From Ciona savignyi (lineage: Eukaryota > Chordata > Ascidiacea > Phlebobranchia > Cionidae): 64,000 nucleotides of DNA. The notes under the pieces are model-generated. The model ran no database searches, was not told the origin of the DNA, and saw nothing but the letters and a program-made list of their open reading frames with translations. The position numbers and the translations under genes are program-made. Positions 13,501 to 24,136 of this stretch are shown piece after piece; within the stretch, counting starts at the first letter, position 1, and each line of letters begins with the position of its first letter. The stretch spans positions 1,181,144 to 1,245,143 of the forward strand of contig CH003098.1 in the NCBI GenBank assembly GCA_000149265.1, given 5' to 3'.

Positions 13501-16500
13501 CTTAGCCTATAAGTTTTGACTGTTTATTTTTTATGTTATACAAATAATACAAATTTAGGAAATGGAAAATTAATGTTTTTTAAAGGAAACCTCAAAGAAA
13601 GGAAAGAGTTAATTATGAAAAATGGAAAATCGCACATTAAATTAAGATCTTATGGTAAAGTTTGGAGTAAGTGTTAATTCCAGGATTGAGATTTGCGTTT
13701 AGGGCTTGATTAGAATTACGTTTTCTTGTTTTAATTATCAATTTTCCTTCTTCCATCTTTCCCTCCTTTTAGAGCTGCTCTTTTTACATCAAACACTATC
13801 TTTCTTATTAAACAAGGAAGGTGCTAAATATATCTTAACAATGGCCCTTAAACATGGACCCAAAAAAATAAAGTGGATTCAATGGTCCTTTGAGAGTTGT
13901 TAGAATACTTGAATTGCTTAGTGTCTTGTATCTTATCACCTTTATTGTGTTTTTAACTTTGCAGACCCTAGGGTTATCTTTAAAACGTACACTAGACTAA
14001 TTTGAATATCATGTGTTCTTTTAGGAACAAAATTACGGGTTGCAAGGGCTTAGATCTTATTCAATGAAAGACAGTAGTGACTAGGATTATTTCACTTAAA
14101 TATACATGGGCTGTGGTAAAACACTATGAATAAGGATATATACAATGGTAAATCTGTATTGTTGTGATCATCTTCAACCTCTGTAACTTTCTTTTCATGT
14201 TTATCCCCAAATTGGAAAACACGTGGGGTGTTATCGCACATGTAATCATCAGATTATCTCACGCCCATCGTCGGGTTACCTTGCAGTGCGTTGATATGAT
14301 TTGAGACTTTCTTCAATTTTGATATATATCAAAATGCAATAAATTTAAAAAAAATTTAACCTAATAATCCCCTGGGTTCATACAATGTCTTTTTAGTTCA
14401 TTGCCAAAGGACAAAGCCGACTAGAAAGCAACTAGATTCGAAGCTACAACCCTTTGGTGTAAGGGAGCGCACTAACGCCCCAAGCTAGTGGTGGTTTAAG
14501 ACACAACCGACTAGCGAGTGAATAGATTCAAACCTATAAACCTTCAGCAACATACTAAACCACCAAGCTAGAATTGTTAAATTTAAAATCAGTACGGAAG
14601 AAATACCATTGGACAAGTTCTGTAGAACGACATGTTTCTCAATAGCTGTATGGATGTTAACGCTGCCAAACTCAATCAAATTCGATTCTCCGTCTTGTTT
14701 TGGGCTTCCACTGATTAACAGGTGGGGGTATTTCCCTAAAATGAGAATATAGTATGGTAGTTTTTGTGATATTATACTATACAATTGGTGTATACTAATA
14801 TATATGTCTGTGCCTGTCTGGTAGCATGGAAATATCACTTAGAAGATAAAATTTTAAATTTCTAAAAAAAGTTTAGCACCACAATAAAAAATTTTTAAAG
14901 AAGTCTAGAAAAAATAATAAAAATAATGACAGCATTACATATGTATGCAGATTATTTCACTTTAACTGTGGAACTCATAGCTATTGGATAAAGGCAATGT
15001 CCATTAAGTAGGTTTCCCAATATTATATAACCAAAAGTAAATTTTAATTTGCTGTTTTGCCAGCTGTGCCAAGTGCATCATTATAATAAACTGTGCAATC
15101 TAGGCAGAGTTGTAATTGCTTTTCAGTTTGTTCAAGTAATTTTAAGCAGAAGAGGATGTAATTTGCACTCCTGTCACCCCTAGCTTTAGATCAATAAACC
15201 AACTCACCTATTCCTTCCATACTCATCGTCTTGACCATATTCTCTCCGTACATGCAAACCACGCATGCCTGGAAGACTTGGGCTGACTTGGGCGAGAAGA
15301 TCGCCTTCAGCAAGCAAGTTGCTTTGGGAGGAAGCATCCCAGTAGGAGGAAGAATGGTGAATGGACCGGGAACGTCCCATGAGAAACTTGTGCTCAGTTC
15401 CGAACTGATGGGGTGGAGATTGGTTAAAATCTAATCGAGCGTTTAAAATAATTTTATACATAAATTCTTAGTAGGTTTTATTTCATAACAAAGAAGAAAA
15501 TTATTCTTGTCAGTTTTTTGATGCAACAGCCAGGGGAGTAAGTGTCCGCACTTGATCGTTAGTTACCACTACCGTACTTCCCGCTATAGCCTGCAACACT
15601 CCATTTTCTATCCCCTTTAATAAACCAGAGCATACCAACCTCATATTCTTGATCTGAAAGGTGAGCTCAACAGTGTCATGCACAGCAGACAACCCAAAGT
15701 GGATTCCCTCCGGCAATTGAAGGTTCGTCTCAGGGAGAAGGGCTTGTAGAGAGATGGCAAAGTCACCGTTCCCAGTGCTAAACTCAATCTTGTCTTCATA
15801 CCTTTCCTGGATGGTTTAGTTGTATTTTTCAGTTTGTCTAAATTATATTCATGTTAATCCACGTGAATGGGAAAACGCAGGGAGCGTAAACACATGGGCA
15901 AAATAAGTAGGTTATACTAAATCGAATGAACGTGTAAATCATACATAACACACTGCAATAGCAAGGATAACACGACGATGGGCACAAGGTGACTCGAAGA
16001 TTGCCCGTGTCTTAGCCCCCTTGTTTTCCCATTCATGGAAATAAACATAAATAACTTATCCCATTCTAACCCAAGTCATATCTTAATTCAAAATATAAAA
16101 AAAATCCAATGTTTACATATCCAGGGTCGAAATAATAATGCCGAATCCAATCCTTACCTACCCAACATGTTAAATCCAATAGTAATATAACCACTATTAT
16201 CATACCACCCAATATATTAAATATAAATATAGCCAAATGCTGACCCCACTTTACCTTGTCCAACGGGCGAAATGTGATTGGAAGAGAAAAGCTGGTTCCA
16301 GCGCTGAGAACAATAACTTGCGGAAACAATGTACTGAAGAAGCGGCTTAATGGGGCTTTGTATCTGGGTTAAATGACAAAGTAAAACTGAAAAATCCCTT
16401 TAAAATGTTTGCTTTGATTTGATTAAACTAACTATCCCTTGAAATATCAAGTTTGTGAATGAACCTCTGTTGTACAAAAACTATGTTAAAGCACTCTGGA

Positions 16501-18086
16501 AGATGTGGTTTGGTACACAATGTTATGATGAATGCTGTGCACTTAATTTTAAGTTAAATTCAAAAAAATATCTGGTCAACAACAATTGTTGAATACTGGG
16601 GTATAGCCGAAGAAGCAGAGAGTTTTCACAATATCTTCTGCCTGCAGTCGAGTTTCTGCTTAACTGCATTTTAGACTTATTTGAACCAATTAAATAAGTA
16701 AAATCTGTTGCTGTGTCTAGGAGTCCACAAAGTAAAATTCCATTGTGGGAAATTCAATATCATATTTCATAAAGAACAGAAAAAAATTTTAAGTTTAAAC
16801 CTTATTTTCTGCGTTTTAACGTTAACATTTTTCAGGGTGAGGTTCCGAGTATATTCCTCTCCTGGTTCCCAACCCTTCCATACAACTTGCTCAGGTTTTA
16901 CCTCCAGTCCCAAGTTCCTAGGAATGACAGGATTAGGACTTCAAGTGTGCATGTAATTTATATGAGATTTAAAATTTAAAAAATGGGATTTTCCATCATT
17001 CTTTTTAGACCAAAACAGAACTATTTTTTGACAGCCATCTTGTAGTATAAAAGCAAAAAATGTCAAAATTATTATAGACTAATAAATTAAAAAAAACATA
17101 CTTGAAATGTGGGTTGTTTGATTTTAGCGCATCAGACTTCCTAGAGCCTCTGGTTGAAGATCTGTGAATCAGAATATTTTGATTACGATAGGATATTTAT
17201 GTTTATCCCAGTAAATAGGAAAACGCAAGGGGTTTGATGAACATGTAAACTTCAGATCACATACATCCGCTGTCCGGTATAGGAGCTATTGCAGTGTGTT
17301 ATACATTATTCATAACCAACTCGGGCTACCTTCTTCTAACATGCCATACTTTTGTTTATTAAAATTTTAAGACACTTTGATTTCTAAATACATAAATTCT
17401 CTTTTAAAATTTAAATCCTTTAACTAAACAAACATGACCAGGATATGGACAACACTAAAAGGAGAAAAAGAGGAAAACTTCATATTAAAACTATGGAAAC
17501 CAATTCCAATGCTGCCACAACTAATCTCAACCCAAGAACTAACCCTAACACTAATCCTAGCCTCGACCCTAAGCATTATGCCCTAATATTCGTTTTAGTG
17601 TGCAGTTTCCCTACTCTTTCCCTCCTTTTAGATATTTCCCAGGTGATTGATGCCAGAAAAAATTAAGTGTGAATTAAGTAGTCCTAACACCTCAAATAAG
17701 TTGAAGTCTTCCTTCTTGTCACAGATCCATGTTGAGAAGAGCTGGGAGGGACTGGAGTCGTCAGTTTTGATGGAATGGCTGACTGCATATAGAAATAAAA
17801 TAAGAAAACATATATTGGAACTAAGGAACATGGAATAAATAAAGATATGTTTTACATCTGACCTATTAAGGTAAAATTGGTCAATCAAGCCCAACTTTTG
17901 TATTTTAGTCAGCAAAAATTTTTGCTACAGGTATTTAATTATATATATTTACAACAAAACACATTATAGTTACAGTAAAATAAAATTGGTAAACAAGTAA
18001 GTCATATAGCATACCTTTAAGTGATAGCTTGTAGCTTTTGATTTGTTTGATGTGATGTCAATAGATCGTGCTTCAGCGGCAATCAT
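1..18086 (-). CDS. CFAP65: CFAP65 (CCDC108) homologue, cilia- and flagella-associated protein; 29 exons, 3' end off the window
   Basis: This gene encodes a large axonemal protein built from repeated ASH/MSP-like beta-sandwich domains; CFAP65 is known to be needed for sperm flagella and motile cilia. I joined 29 minus-strand exons by GT/AG sites with consistent reading phase. The start is the ATG at 18084-18086 (MIAAEARSID...), followed by a Ser/Thr-rich N-terminal tail of about 75 residues. Family hallmarks include GLEVKPEQVVWKGWEPGEEY, LSAGTSFSLPITFRPLDK, GPLFLDLFGTSHDEHNKPPV, DPQPAELMYSVNTRHST and LNFIGVTVEPSRRYLHF. About 1,280 codons are visible; the human protein is about 1,900 residues, so the C-terminal third lies left of base 1. 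One exon is cut by the N gap at 11349-11448. Introns carry many antisense SINE and MITE copies. No in-frame stop or frameshift was found in any exon, so the gene looks functional. The family call is secure; exact ends of a few exons with weak donors (16801, 15640, 1381) are less so. Confidence 0.93.
173..466 (-). repeat. tRNA-derived SINE, minus orientation, in last visible CFAP65 intron
   Basis: The tail side begins GGATAAAACAAGATATTC; the body AATTGTCAGATTACCTC and the CTAGCTAGTGACCAGGTTTG B-box side follow. It lies between exons 29 and 28. It is diverged from the copy at 63340. Confidence 0.7.
971..1260 (-). repeat. tRNA-derived SINE, minus orientation
   Basis: It begins with the tail AGGATAGGATATTTATG and ends in the tRNA-like head near 1260. 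It lies in the intron between CFAP65 exons 27 and 28. Confidence 0.7.
2098..8203 (-). CDS. CFAP65: CFAP65 exons 17-26
   Basis: Exons are 8072-8203, 7400-7492, 6656-6805, 6065-6289, 5214-5381, 4833-4987, 4619-4758, 4020-4100, 2580-2847 and 2098-2213. Recognisable stretches are RDYRLVEESAVSPPWLLTV, SFGPVLTSHNSYRTILLENK, KPSEGLVKSRFHISTLRLVP, VGRLPLQFKWVLKHN, YHTWSFQPNSVKKYVCKP, CPVIAGS-like CVIAGSCTPEKLVLYNDSQ, LCELGAEGVYPTLAVI, RRPSVYTKSILGFNFGAA and LPKDLELEMEYWAESGEFD. The largest exon (2580-2847, 268 bp) starts inside a Ser/Gly linker and ends at a split Trp codon that the next exon completes. The 1.2-kb intron between 2847 and 4020 holds a hAT-type MITE and a SINE. Confidence 0.9.
2994..3400. 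mobile_element. hAT-type MITE, 407 bp, in a CFAP65 intron
   Basis: The ends form terminal inverted repeats: CAGTGCTCTGCAACC at the left and GGTTGCGGAGCACTG at the right, differing at one position. The flanks AGTTAGAG (2986-2993) and GGTTAGAG (3401-3408) match in seven of eight bases, as expected for a hAT target duplication. The interior is AT-rich and non-coding. Confidence 0.8.
3429..3722 (-). repeat. tRNA-derived SINE, minus orientation, full length
   Basis: The tail GGATAGGATAGGATATT and a well-preserved head are visible; read on the minus strand the head is TTGGTCTAGTGGTTAAGTGC followed by GGTTGCAGGTGCGAAACTGG. It begins 28 bases after the hAT-type MITE. Confidence 0.75.
4179..4446 (-). 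repeat. tRNA-derived SINE, minus orientation, head truncated
   Basis: AGGATAGGATATTCATGTTT starts the tail side and CTAGCTAGCAACCGTTTTC marks the B-box side. It lies between CFAP65 exons 24 and 23. Confidence 0.7.
5403..5840. repeat. Head-to-head inverted pair of SINE fragments
   Basis: A minus-strand fragment (about 5403-5590, with ATCATCAGATTACCTTGCCC) is followed by a plus-strand copy (about 5618-5840, with AGGTAGGTTCGAAAC and TTGGACAAGGCACTTACCG). They lie in the CFAP65 intron between exons 21 and 20. Confidence 0.65.
7199..7260. mobile_element. One-ended relic of a hAT-type MITE
   Basis: It begins CAGTGTGTCTCAAACTGTGT and continues with ATCTCAGG and TTTTGGAATTT, which align with the left end of the complete element at 24137. 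No matching right end was found nearby. Confidence 0.5.
8265..8477 (+). repeat. SINE, plus orientation, 5'-truncated
   Basis: The copy starts inside the body at GGGCAAGGCACTTAACTGAC and ends in TATCCTATCCTATCC. It lies between CFAP65 exons 17 and 16. Confidence 0.7.
8684..12977 (-). CDS. CFAP65: CFAP65 exons 9-16 (middle domains, one exon broken by the N gap)
   Basis: Exons are 12865-12977, 12484-12592, 11958-12073, one with right end 11523 that runs left into the N gap, then 10624-10772, 10056-10182, 9133-9277 and 8684-8823. Exon 9 encodes VKASFKVNRLSSTVWMDEAF and exon 10 IKFEPHIAGQISTDYFEVC. The gap exon reads ILLDTEHGVFCVSDNSGMLN and continues in frame from the previous exon (…VAYYQ). Exon 13 resumes at GPLFLDLFGTSHDEHNKPPV, which is where the family would place it after roughly 30-40 missing residues. 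Exon 14 is acidic and proline-rich (DEDGPPPPMQ, then MDQYFDDGH). Exons 15-16 encode NHTRGKVTAVWVTD and QLYGKQLECYVSYK. All visible junction phases agree. Confidence 0.9.
9365..9430. repeat. Tandem repeat, three perfect 22-bp units
   Basis: Units are 9365-9386, 9387-9408 and 9409-9430 and are identical. They lie in the CFAP65 intron between exons 15 and 14. Each unit contains ACCTTGTATATATG. Confidence 0.9.
11349..11448. other. Assembly gap of 100 N inside a CFAP65 exon
   Basis: Exactly 100 N bases are present, the usual placeholder for a gap of unknown size. The sequence to its right (11449-11523) is coding for CFAP65 and is open into the gap. The sequence to its left does not obviously continue the exon, so the 3' part of this exon and its donor are probably missing. 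Confidence 0.98.
11545..11895. repeat. Head-to-head inverted pair of SINE fragments beside the gap exon
   Basis: A diverged minus-strand fragment (about 11545-11680) meets a plus-strand fragment (about 11680-11895, with CGAAACTGGTCGCTA and CATTGCATAAACCCAG). They start about 20 bases upstream of the CFAP65 exon that runs into the N gap. Confidence 0.6.
14190..14495 (-). repeat. SINE, minus orientation, diverged
   Basis: TTCATGTTTATCCCC and ATCATCAGATTATCTCACGC mark the tail half; GACTAGAAAGCAACTAGATTCG marks the head side. A short second head fragment follows to about 14570. Confidence 0.6.
14607..18086 (-). CDS. CFAP65: CFAP65 exons 1-8 (N-terminal tail and first domains)
   Basis: Coding exons in gene order are 18015-18086, 17691-17782, 17102-17161, 16801-16917, 16255-16363, 15640-15806, 15208-15404 and 14607-14735. 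Exons 1-3 encode a low-complexity Ser/Thr/Lys-rich segment with no clear fold. Exon 4 starts the conserved part (HFKNLGLEVKPEQ). Exons 5-6 encode the first beta-sandwich repeat, including FRPLDKERYEDKIEFSTGNG across their junction. Exons 7-8 encode SWDVPGPFTILPPTGMLPP and GKYPHLLISGSPKQDG, both typical of the family. Splice phases chain without conflict: exon 1 ends in phase 0, exon 2 in phase 2, exon 3 in phase 0 plus two bases, and so on. The donors after exons 4 and 6 are GTTTAA and GTTGGT, both weak. Confidence 0.9.
15843..16072. repeat. Inverted SINE fragments joined at about 15900
   Basis: A short minus tail fragment (ATTCATGTTAATCCACG) is joined to a plus-strand 3' half ending AAACATAAATAACTTATCC. 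They lie in the CFAP65 intron between exons 6 and 5. Confidence 0.55.
17188..17312 (-). repeat. SINE 3' fragment, minus orientation
   Basis: GATAGGATATTTATGTTTAT through GCTATTGCAGTGTGTTA is recognisable; the head half is missing. Confidence 0.55.
17453..17633. mobile_element. Short MITE with CTAAAAGGAG ends (intron 2 of CFAP65)
   Basis: The left end contains ACTAAAAGGAGAAAAAGAGG; the right end, read in reverse, contains TCTAAAAGGAGGGAAAGAG. The interior is rich in degenerate CCTAACCC-like repeats. Similar units lie at about 25845-26050, 34922-35110 and 59915-60040. Confidence 0.55.
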
Positions 18087-18436
18087 TTTTGTGTTTGGAT
18101 TGGGAGCGAAACTGGTTGTTTAATTCGATCCCAATGGTAGTGCTATATGCCCTATTACATTACATTATTATATCACAGGGTTATCTAGCTAGAAATAAAA
18201 CGGTATAAACAACAAACCAAAATATACTCAGAACATATTTAAAAGCCAGCACATAAATGTTGCCAAATATAAAAGAAAGCCAAAGTTAAAAAAATTTCAT
18301 GAACAAGTTAACATTAAATAATAAAAATGTTTGTTTGCTAAAGTTTAAAATTCAGTGGATGCAAAATATGTCCATTAATATTATTGAAGTTCTTGTAATG
18401 GAAATTCCATGACTTTTTTCTTTTAATTGTCCGAAG

Positions 18437-18727
18437 TTACTCAGATGGGTTCTGGATAACGATGAGAAGATATTCCTTGTCAGGAGCCACCATAATCTCG
18501 TGTTTCTTTGATCTTAATCTCAAGAACGTAAGGTCGTTTTGTGGATCAATGTCGCGGACGGTGCTTCTGGCCTTCAAAGTTAACTGGTGGATAAGCCCAG
18601 CGTATTGAACCGTCGTCGAATTGTCGAGCGTCGTGCGAATCGGGATTCCCTCGCTGTTAACGACAATGATTCCTAGCACGCCCTTGTGGCCTTGGATTCT
18701 CTTAATGGTTTCTTCAACTTCAGACAT
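18437..18727 (-). CDS. DYNLRB: Dynein light chain roadblock-type (DYNLRB1/2), intronless
   Basis: This 96-residue protein is a non-catalytic light chain that forms a homodimer on the intermediate chains of cytoplasmic dynein and of axonemal or intraflagellar-transport dynein. The whole family length is present from [17 protein letters not shown] to VIQNPSE and TAA, with the family signatures [20 protein letters not shown] and [20 protein letters not shown]. It is very close to human DYNLRB1 and DYNLRB2. The reading frame is one exon, whereas vertebrate homologues have several, so it may be a functional retrocopy or have lost its introns. It lies on the same strand as CFAP65 and 350 bp upstream of it. 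Both products work in cilia, so shared expression is plausible. The paralogue (1 or 2) cannot be decided from sequence alone. Confidence 0.95.
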   Translation of the reverse strand: MSEVEETIKRIQGHKGVLGIIVVNSEGIPIRTTLDNSTTVQYAGLIHQLTLKARSTVRDIDPQNDLTFLRLRSKKHEIMVAPDKEYLLIVIQNPSE

Positions 18728-18977
18728 TTTAAGTGGATATGTAGTTAAAAATGGTAAACGTTTAAGCTAGATCGAATATTCGCAAAAACCGAAGCTTGTC
18801 AATCCAAACTGCAGGTTGCTATGGTGCGAATCGCTGAAGCGTTAAGTACTATATAGAGTTGTTATATTTTCAATGCGAAAGATGATTCTTGATTATTTAT
18901 TTTTAAGTAGTTTATCTTTAAAAAAATTTAATCAAATCCTTTCGGTGATGATTCAGTTGTAAAAAAACATTTTTTTC

Positions 18978-19115
18978 ATTCGGTTAGCGTTAGAGCGCCA
19001 GCTGTCTGTACCAGGTGGTCAGTTGTGTCCTTCGGCATGGCAATCCGCGAGTTTATTCGGCGATTGTCGGTGTGATATTTCTTTCGCGTTTTTTTTCCAT
19101 TCGCGGGGATAAAAC
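18978..19115 (+). repeat. Degraded SINE upstream of the roadblock gene
   Basis: Pieces of the family order are seen: TTAGCGTTAGAGCGCCAGC, GGTCAGTTGTGTCCTTCGGC, GGCGATTGTCGGTGTGATA and CCATTCGCGGGGATAAA. The middle is deleted. Confidence 0.45.
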
Positions 19116-19398
19116 CAGAAAATCTCATTATGTATAAGGCTCTATATGTTGTAGGCCTACTATCCAATAAATATTCTCTAGCTTTTCCCATATATAAGAT
19201 CCTTATATGCACAACTTCCGACGGTTTGGGTTGAACCGGAAACAATAAAAACCGATAATACAAGGCAGATAAAATTGTTGTAATGTGCTTGCAAGCCAGT
19301 TCGTAAAAAGTGCCCTTGCGAACGGACCAATTACAACAAATAGGAGTGTTTTTATTTAGAAAAATCCATCCGCTAGATGGTATGCTCGAGCAACGTGA

Positions 19399-19500
19399 TT
19401 AATCTGCAAGTATCACACAAATTATGGAATGCTTAATCTGCAAGTGTCACACAAATTATGGAATGTTTAATCTGCAAGTGTCACACAAATTATGGAATGC
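19399..19500. repeat. Tandem repeat, three 34-bp units
   Basis: Units are 19399-19432, 19433-19466 and 19467-19500 and differ at only two positions. Each contains CACACAAATTATGGAATG. Confidence 0.9.
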
Positions 19501-20907
19501 TTAATATGACATTGTGCTAACTCAGCAAGATCGCTTGTACAGTTGTACCGTTACATTATGCACGTTCTCTGGAATACCTGAATTGTATGTTGGATAATTA
19601 TTTTTTTAAGTTTGGCGACCGCGTCCGCAAATTCATTCATATATATATTCATTTTTTAACAAATATGTTTCAAGGACTTTCTGTTTTTCCGTCTTTTCCT
19701 GTTTTTGTGTTGTGATTTGCTTTATTGGCTACTATTTAATACAGGGGTAAAAATTTAATTAAAAGTAATTAAAAAAAAAACTAACGTTACCAAGTTGATT
19801 TTTATACGGTCAATTTGTAGTCAAGACCACCTATGACTACTCAGATCCGTTGCTTGGTTCGTTTTAATGCGAGCCGACAAAACACCTACCCGAATAACGT
19901 TTCGCTCATTCGGTGTCGATTGCAGACGTTTTTACCAGCATCGTATGGTGATGCACCTCGCCCAGCCTTACAATAGATTAACATGTAGGGTCGATTGAAA
20001 TAGGACGCGTTTCTTTGGCCAACGCACAAGCACAATGCTCTCTGTTAGTGAAATCAAATAAGACGTTAAAAATGGAACTGAGAAAATATGCTTGTCTAAA
20101 AACACACTGCAATTGCCAGCGAACGGTATTTAAATATTAACTGCCTATACTACCAAGTCCGTTTTTTATACTTTATTCTTACGTAATCGTTTATCGTCAA
20201 AGTATTAAAATTTTTGGAAAGTATTAAACAATGTTTGTCGAAACTTTATATATTTATATTCTGTGTACGTTTGTCGAAACTTTAAACCCTTTTTACTTCT
20301 GTGTACGTCAAACAACCACGATTATATCACATCATCATTATATTTACATCACAGGTATATATATTTTAATGTTAATGTTTAAGGGGAATAACAACCGATA
20401 TGCTGTGCTTGCTGTGCGGTTTATAACAATTACCATTCAACAATCAAAACGCCCTAAACAATACATGCTGAGCAAGACAACATACCTCTGCTTCCGTGCA
20501 TAGATATACTGTGACATAATGTTCCACCACACTCTACATTTATCATATATTAATTGTGGCCATTTTGCGTTAAAAGTGTTCTAATCCATGCTTTTAGCAA
20601 TTCAAATATATTAAGTACGTGCGTGTATTTCATCCACGGCAAGACATTTTGCGAGTTTTTTCTTAAACCCGATTGAAATTAATGGTTTAATCCAAAACAA
20701 AATTCCCTTTCTCAATGTTGTGTGCAATACAATGTAAAAACTACTTTAATCCGACTGCGTGCACGCGATATTCTGGTGATTGTTTAAAATTGCCACTTGT
20801 GCCTCCAAACCAAGTACAATATAAATGATTAAAAGAAGTTTCTCTATTTCATGCCACTTATTTGATTAATTAAGATTTATGAATCTTCTTCGTTTATTTA
20901 ATATTTT

Positions 20908-21005
20908 TACTGAGCTAAGTTTCGAACGAATGATGGCCTCGTCACTGACACCGATATTTTTTAAATAGGAAGCAGTATATAAATTGGCCATATTAACCAT
21001 TCGGT
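20908..21005 (-). repeat. tRNA-like element, about 95 bp
   Basis: Read on the minus strand, an A-box-like ACCGAATGGTTAATATGGCC is followed 40 bases later by GTCAGTGACGAGGCCATCAT and a B-box-like CGTTCGAAACTTAGC. The same order occurs at 36341, 38388, 38726 and 38845. A 75-codon open frame across it (20866-21093) is therefore not called as a gene. Confidence 0.5.
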
Positions 21006-24000
21006 AAAACAACGGTTCAGCTCTTTGTTTCTTACAATAGGACATTGGAGTGGAATAAAGGCTTTGTTCTACGCCGGGGGTTTTATCAGACATGGTGGAA
21101 TTCGTATGTCGCGCAAACAGAAAATACTTAATTGCAGTTGCCTCGATTTAGTAGATCCGAATGTGTAACAGTTTTTATTTTTTATGTATCCTATAAACAA
21201 GGTACTCTCTAATTCGTACGCAATAAAATGTCACGGCGATGAAATTTTACACAAATTAACTAATAAAAAACTAAGGTATATTTAACCCAGATGTATATTA
21301 AATGTTGTTGGCTTACACCACGGAATAAAATAAAATCCTTTCGTATCTTGTAAATACAGACCAGGATCTGATGTATGTTGTATATAATTGATCAATTGAT
21401 TGATTGATAGGCAACATTTGTAACCTAGTGAGTGAGGAAGATTGGGCTTTGAACACTTTTGACCTCAGAAACCCCAGTCTATCATCGTCGGCTATTACTG
21501 CGTGCCCCTAACACTGAAGCAGCTAAAATACTTGCGTTTAACGTAAATTAAAAACGGTTTATGCACAGATGGCGGAAAATATCACACAAAGTTAGTTACA
21601 GAGTAAGCGCATAAGCCTCTGCGGAAGCTTTAAATGCAACGTTATAACACGGGTTACGCGTTTGCCAAATTTATTTATACAAGAAATGCAAGGAAGGTTA
21701 ACATTGGTGCAATTTGGTCAAACCTCTATATACTGGTCCATCTTTGACATTTTGTGATATACAAAAGAGTTTACCTAATTAATAAATCTAAGAATTTAAG
21801 GATGTGTCGGTTAAAAATGAGAAGTATCTTTCGGCTGAAAACAAAAAAAACTTGTTATGTGGTACAGTATAACGTGTTCCATGTGGTGTGACATGGCCGT
21901 TATGTCGTAATGAGTTTTAAATATTATAATGAGTTTTATTATATCGAGGATAACGAATGATTCTAATATTATACCTAAAAAAATAGAAAACGACTGTGTA
22001 TGTTGTCACGGTTATCTTTGTATTTTAAATAAGTTTAAAAAACGGAACAAAACAATATACATCACAATTATTTTATACAAATTTTGTTATTATAAAATTT
22101 GATTTTTTTTTCTTTTTCGTATTTTAAATATTGCCTATAGTATATATTGTCGTGGTTTGTGTTATGGTATACCAAGAATAGGATAAAATGGCACACACGA
22201 TAAAAATACAAAACATAGTTTAGCTGACGATTGTCCGTGTGATAACGCTCATCTTTTTTTACACTTCCGTGAATCAAAGATAAATGATTTTTTCTAATGG
22301 CAAAAATATATATAATGCTTTTAAACACCACTTTTTTAAAATTTTAAAAATCAGTTTACTAGTAAATGAGGTATCCTTTATTAGTTGTATTGTTAATAAA
22401 AAAAAATTGGTGTGACTCTAAAACTTTTACAAAAAAACGGAATATACGGAAGTTTTTTTTTATTTTGAAATTGGAATATATTTCTTTTGATTTAAAAAAA
22501 TAAACTTAGACTTTAAACACGCCCTGTGAAAGTATGAGTTTCTCCCTTATGGCCCAATACTAATATGGCATCAGCAAAAAAAACTAAATCGTATATTATA
22601 ACAAACCCTAGTGTAACATTATACCGACACTGTGATCAAACACATTATTACAAAAAAAATATAATTGTTGTAAAAACACAATTATTATGAAAAAAGTATT
22701 GGACTAAATTTTAGACAACACACATTAAAATCTAAAAAGCAGTGGGGAGTAATAGATCCCCTGACTCTAGCACTGTATACTACCCAGTTGGTTCAAAGGG
22801 TGCGAAGGTATTAGCCTAGAGAACCTTACGTCAAGTTTAGGCAGTACAGGTTCGTTTCTGCTGTATATTGCGCAGAACTGGCTTGATATCAACCGGGCCA
22901 CTAATAGCGTGTGATATCATATTACTGGTGCTATCCGGTTCATTGTAGCTTACTAGCCTTAACCGTTCGTTCAGGCGTTTATTATATTCTTTGAAAACAA
23001 TAGACTAAAGGCGCACAGTTGGTAGTTTAGTAATATTGTTAACGTGCTGATCAGTATTATACACGTGTATAAAACTATTGGACTAAAACGTTAAGATTTT
23101 AGCATATATAAACAGCCTACAGTAATGGCACTGTTTGTTTTCAGCAGGATATTGGCTAATTTTGACATTGTGCTATATTTCCCGTGGTATTAATCTAACC
23201 AATTTCATAACAAACAGAGAGCAAACAGTACATATGCTCGACACAGGTTTTAATATAAATTTTGTCATTAAAACTGTCAAACAAATGGTAGTACAGGCCA
23301 CGTTTTAGAATGACATTAACCTAGGGTACTATAGTGTACTGAACGGTTAACGGTGCAGTAAAACGTACAGAAGAAAGGACATTAAAGAGATGTAAAATGT
23401 ATAGCAGTTACTAGTTGTTTACCAGTATTTACAAATCAAACTAGCAAAATTTTAATTTTTGAATGTCAAATGGTCAATGGATTCATTGTGACAGCTCTAT
23501 TTTTAGTTCTGTGAGTAATAATAAGCCAATGTGACGTAACAACTGCATACATATTGCAGTAAAATATTTGTATGCAGAAGTTTACTAGCAGTAAATAACG
23601 TTAATCCAAGATAAGGTTGTGATTGGTAGTAATTTAATTCCAAAGTCTTTATTTAAAATTCGTTTTGTCCTAGTTTAAGATATTCCAGAGCTATTTTTTA
23701 TGATTGTGAGGAGGACATATATTCAAGTAAAATTACATCCTTGATCCTGTTATATAACACACAGCTCTTAGTTTGTGCCAGTATACCGTGTACGTATTAT
23801 CAACCTTTGGACTTCTAACCCGAAAATTTTAGAAATTACCGAAAAAGGCAACATGTTGAATAATGTCACCATATTTTGCCGTTGGCAATTTTTCTTGTTT
23901 ATGCCAAAAACTTTTGGCAAAGTTAAAATAATTTCGTACTTAATAAAAAGGAGATATGATCTTTATACAGATTTCGAGAGATTTAAATATTTGTTTGCAC

Positions 24001-24136
24001 AAACCGCTTTGTAGGTGGAATTCGCCTCTAACTGTTTATAACTGCAGTTAAATACCGGTGGAGGAATGCTGCTAAGCTGCTTCAAAATGCAGACTGCTGA
24101 AATGACGACTTTACCCGAACAAAACAGTCCTTACAC

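Noticed and set aside
18976-19263. 95-codon minus-strand open frame upstream of the roadblock gene
   Set aside because: It runs across a degraded SINE on the opposite strand and has no recognisable protein feature.
20866-21093. 75-codon minus-strand open frame with a good start context
   Set aside because: About half of it is a tRNA-like repeat element (ACCGAATGGTTAA to CGTTCGAAAC) also seen at four other places, so the protein is probably accidental.
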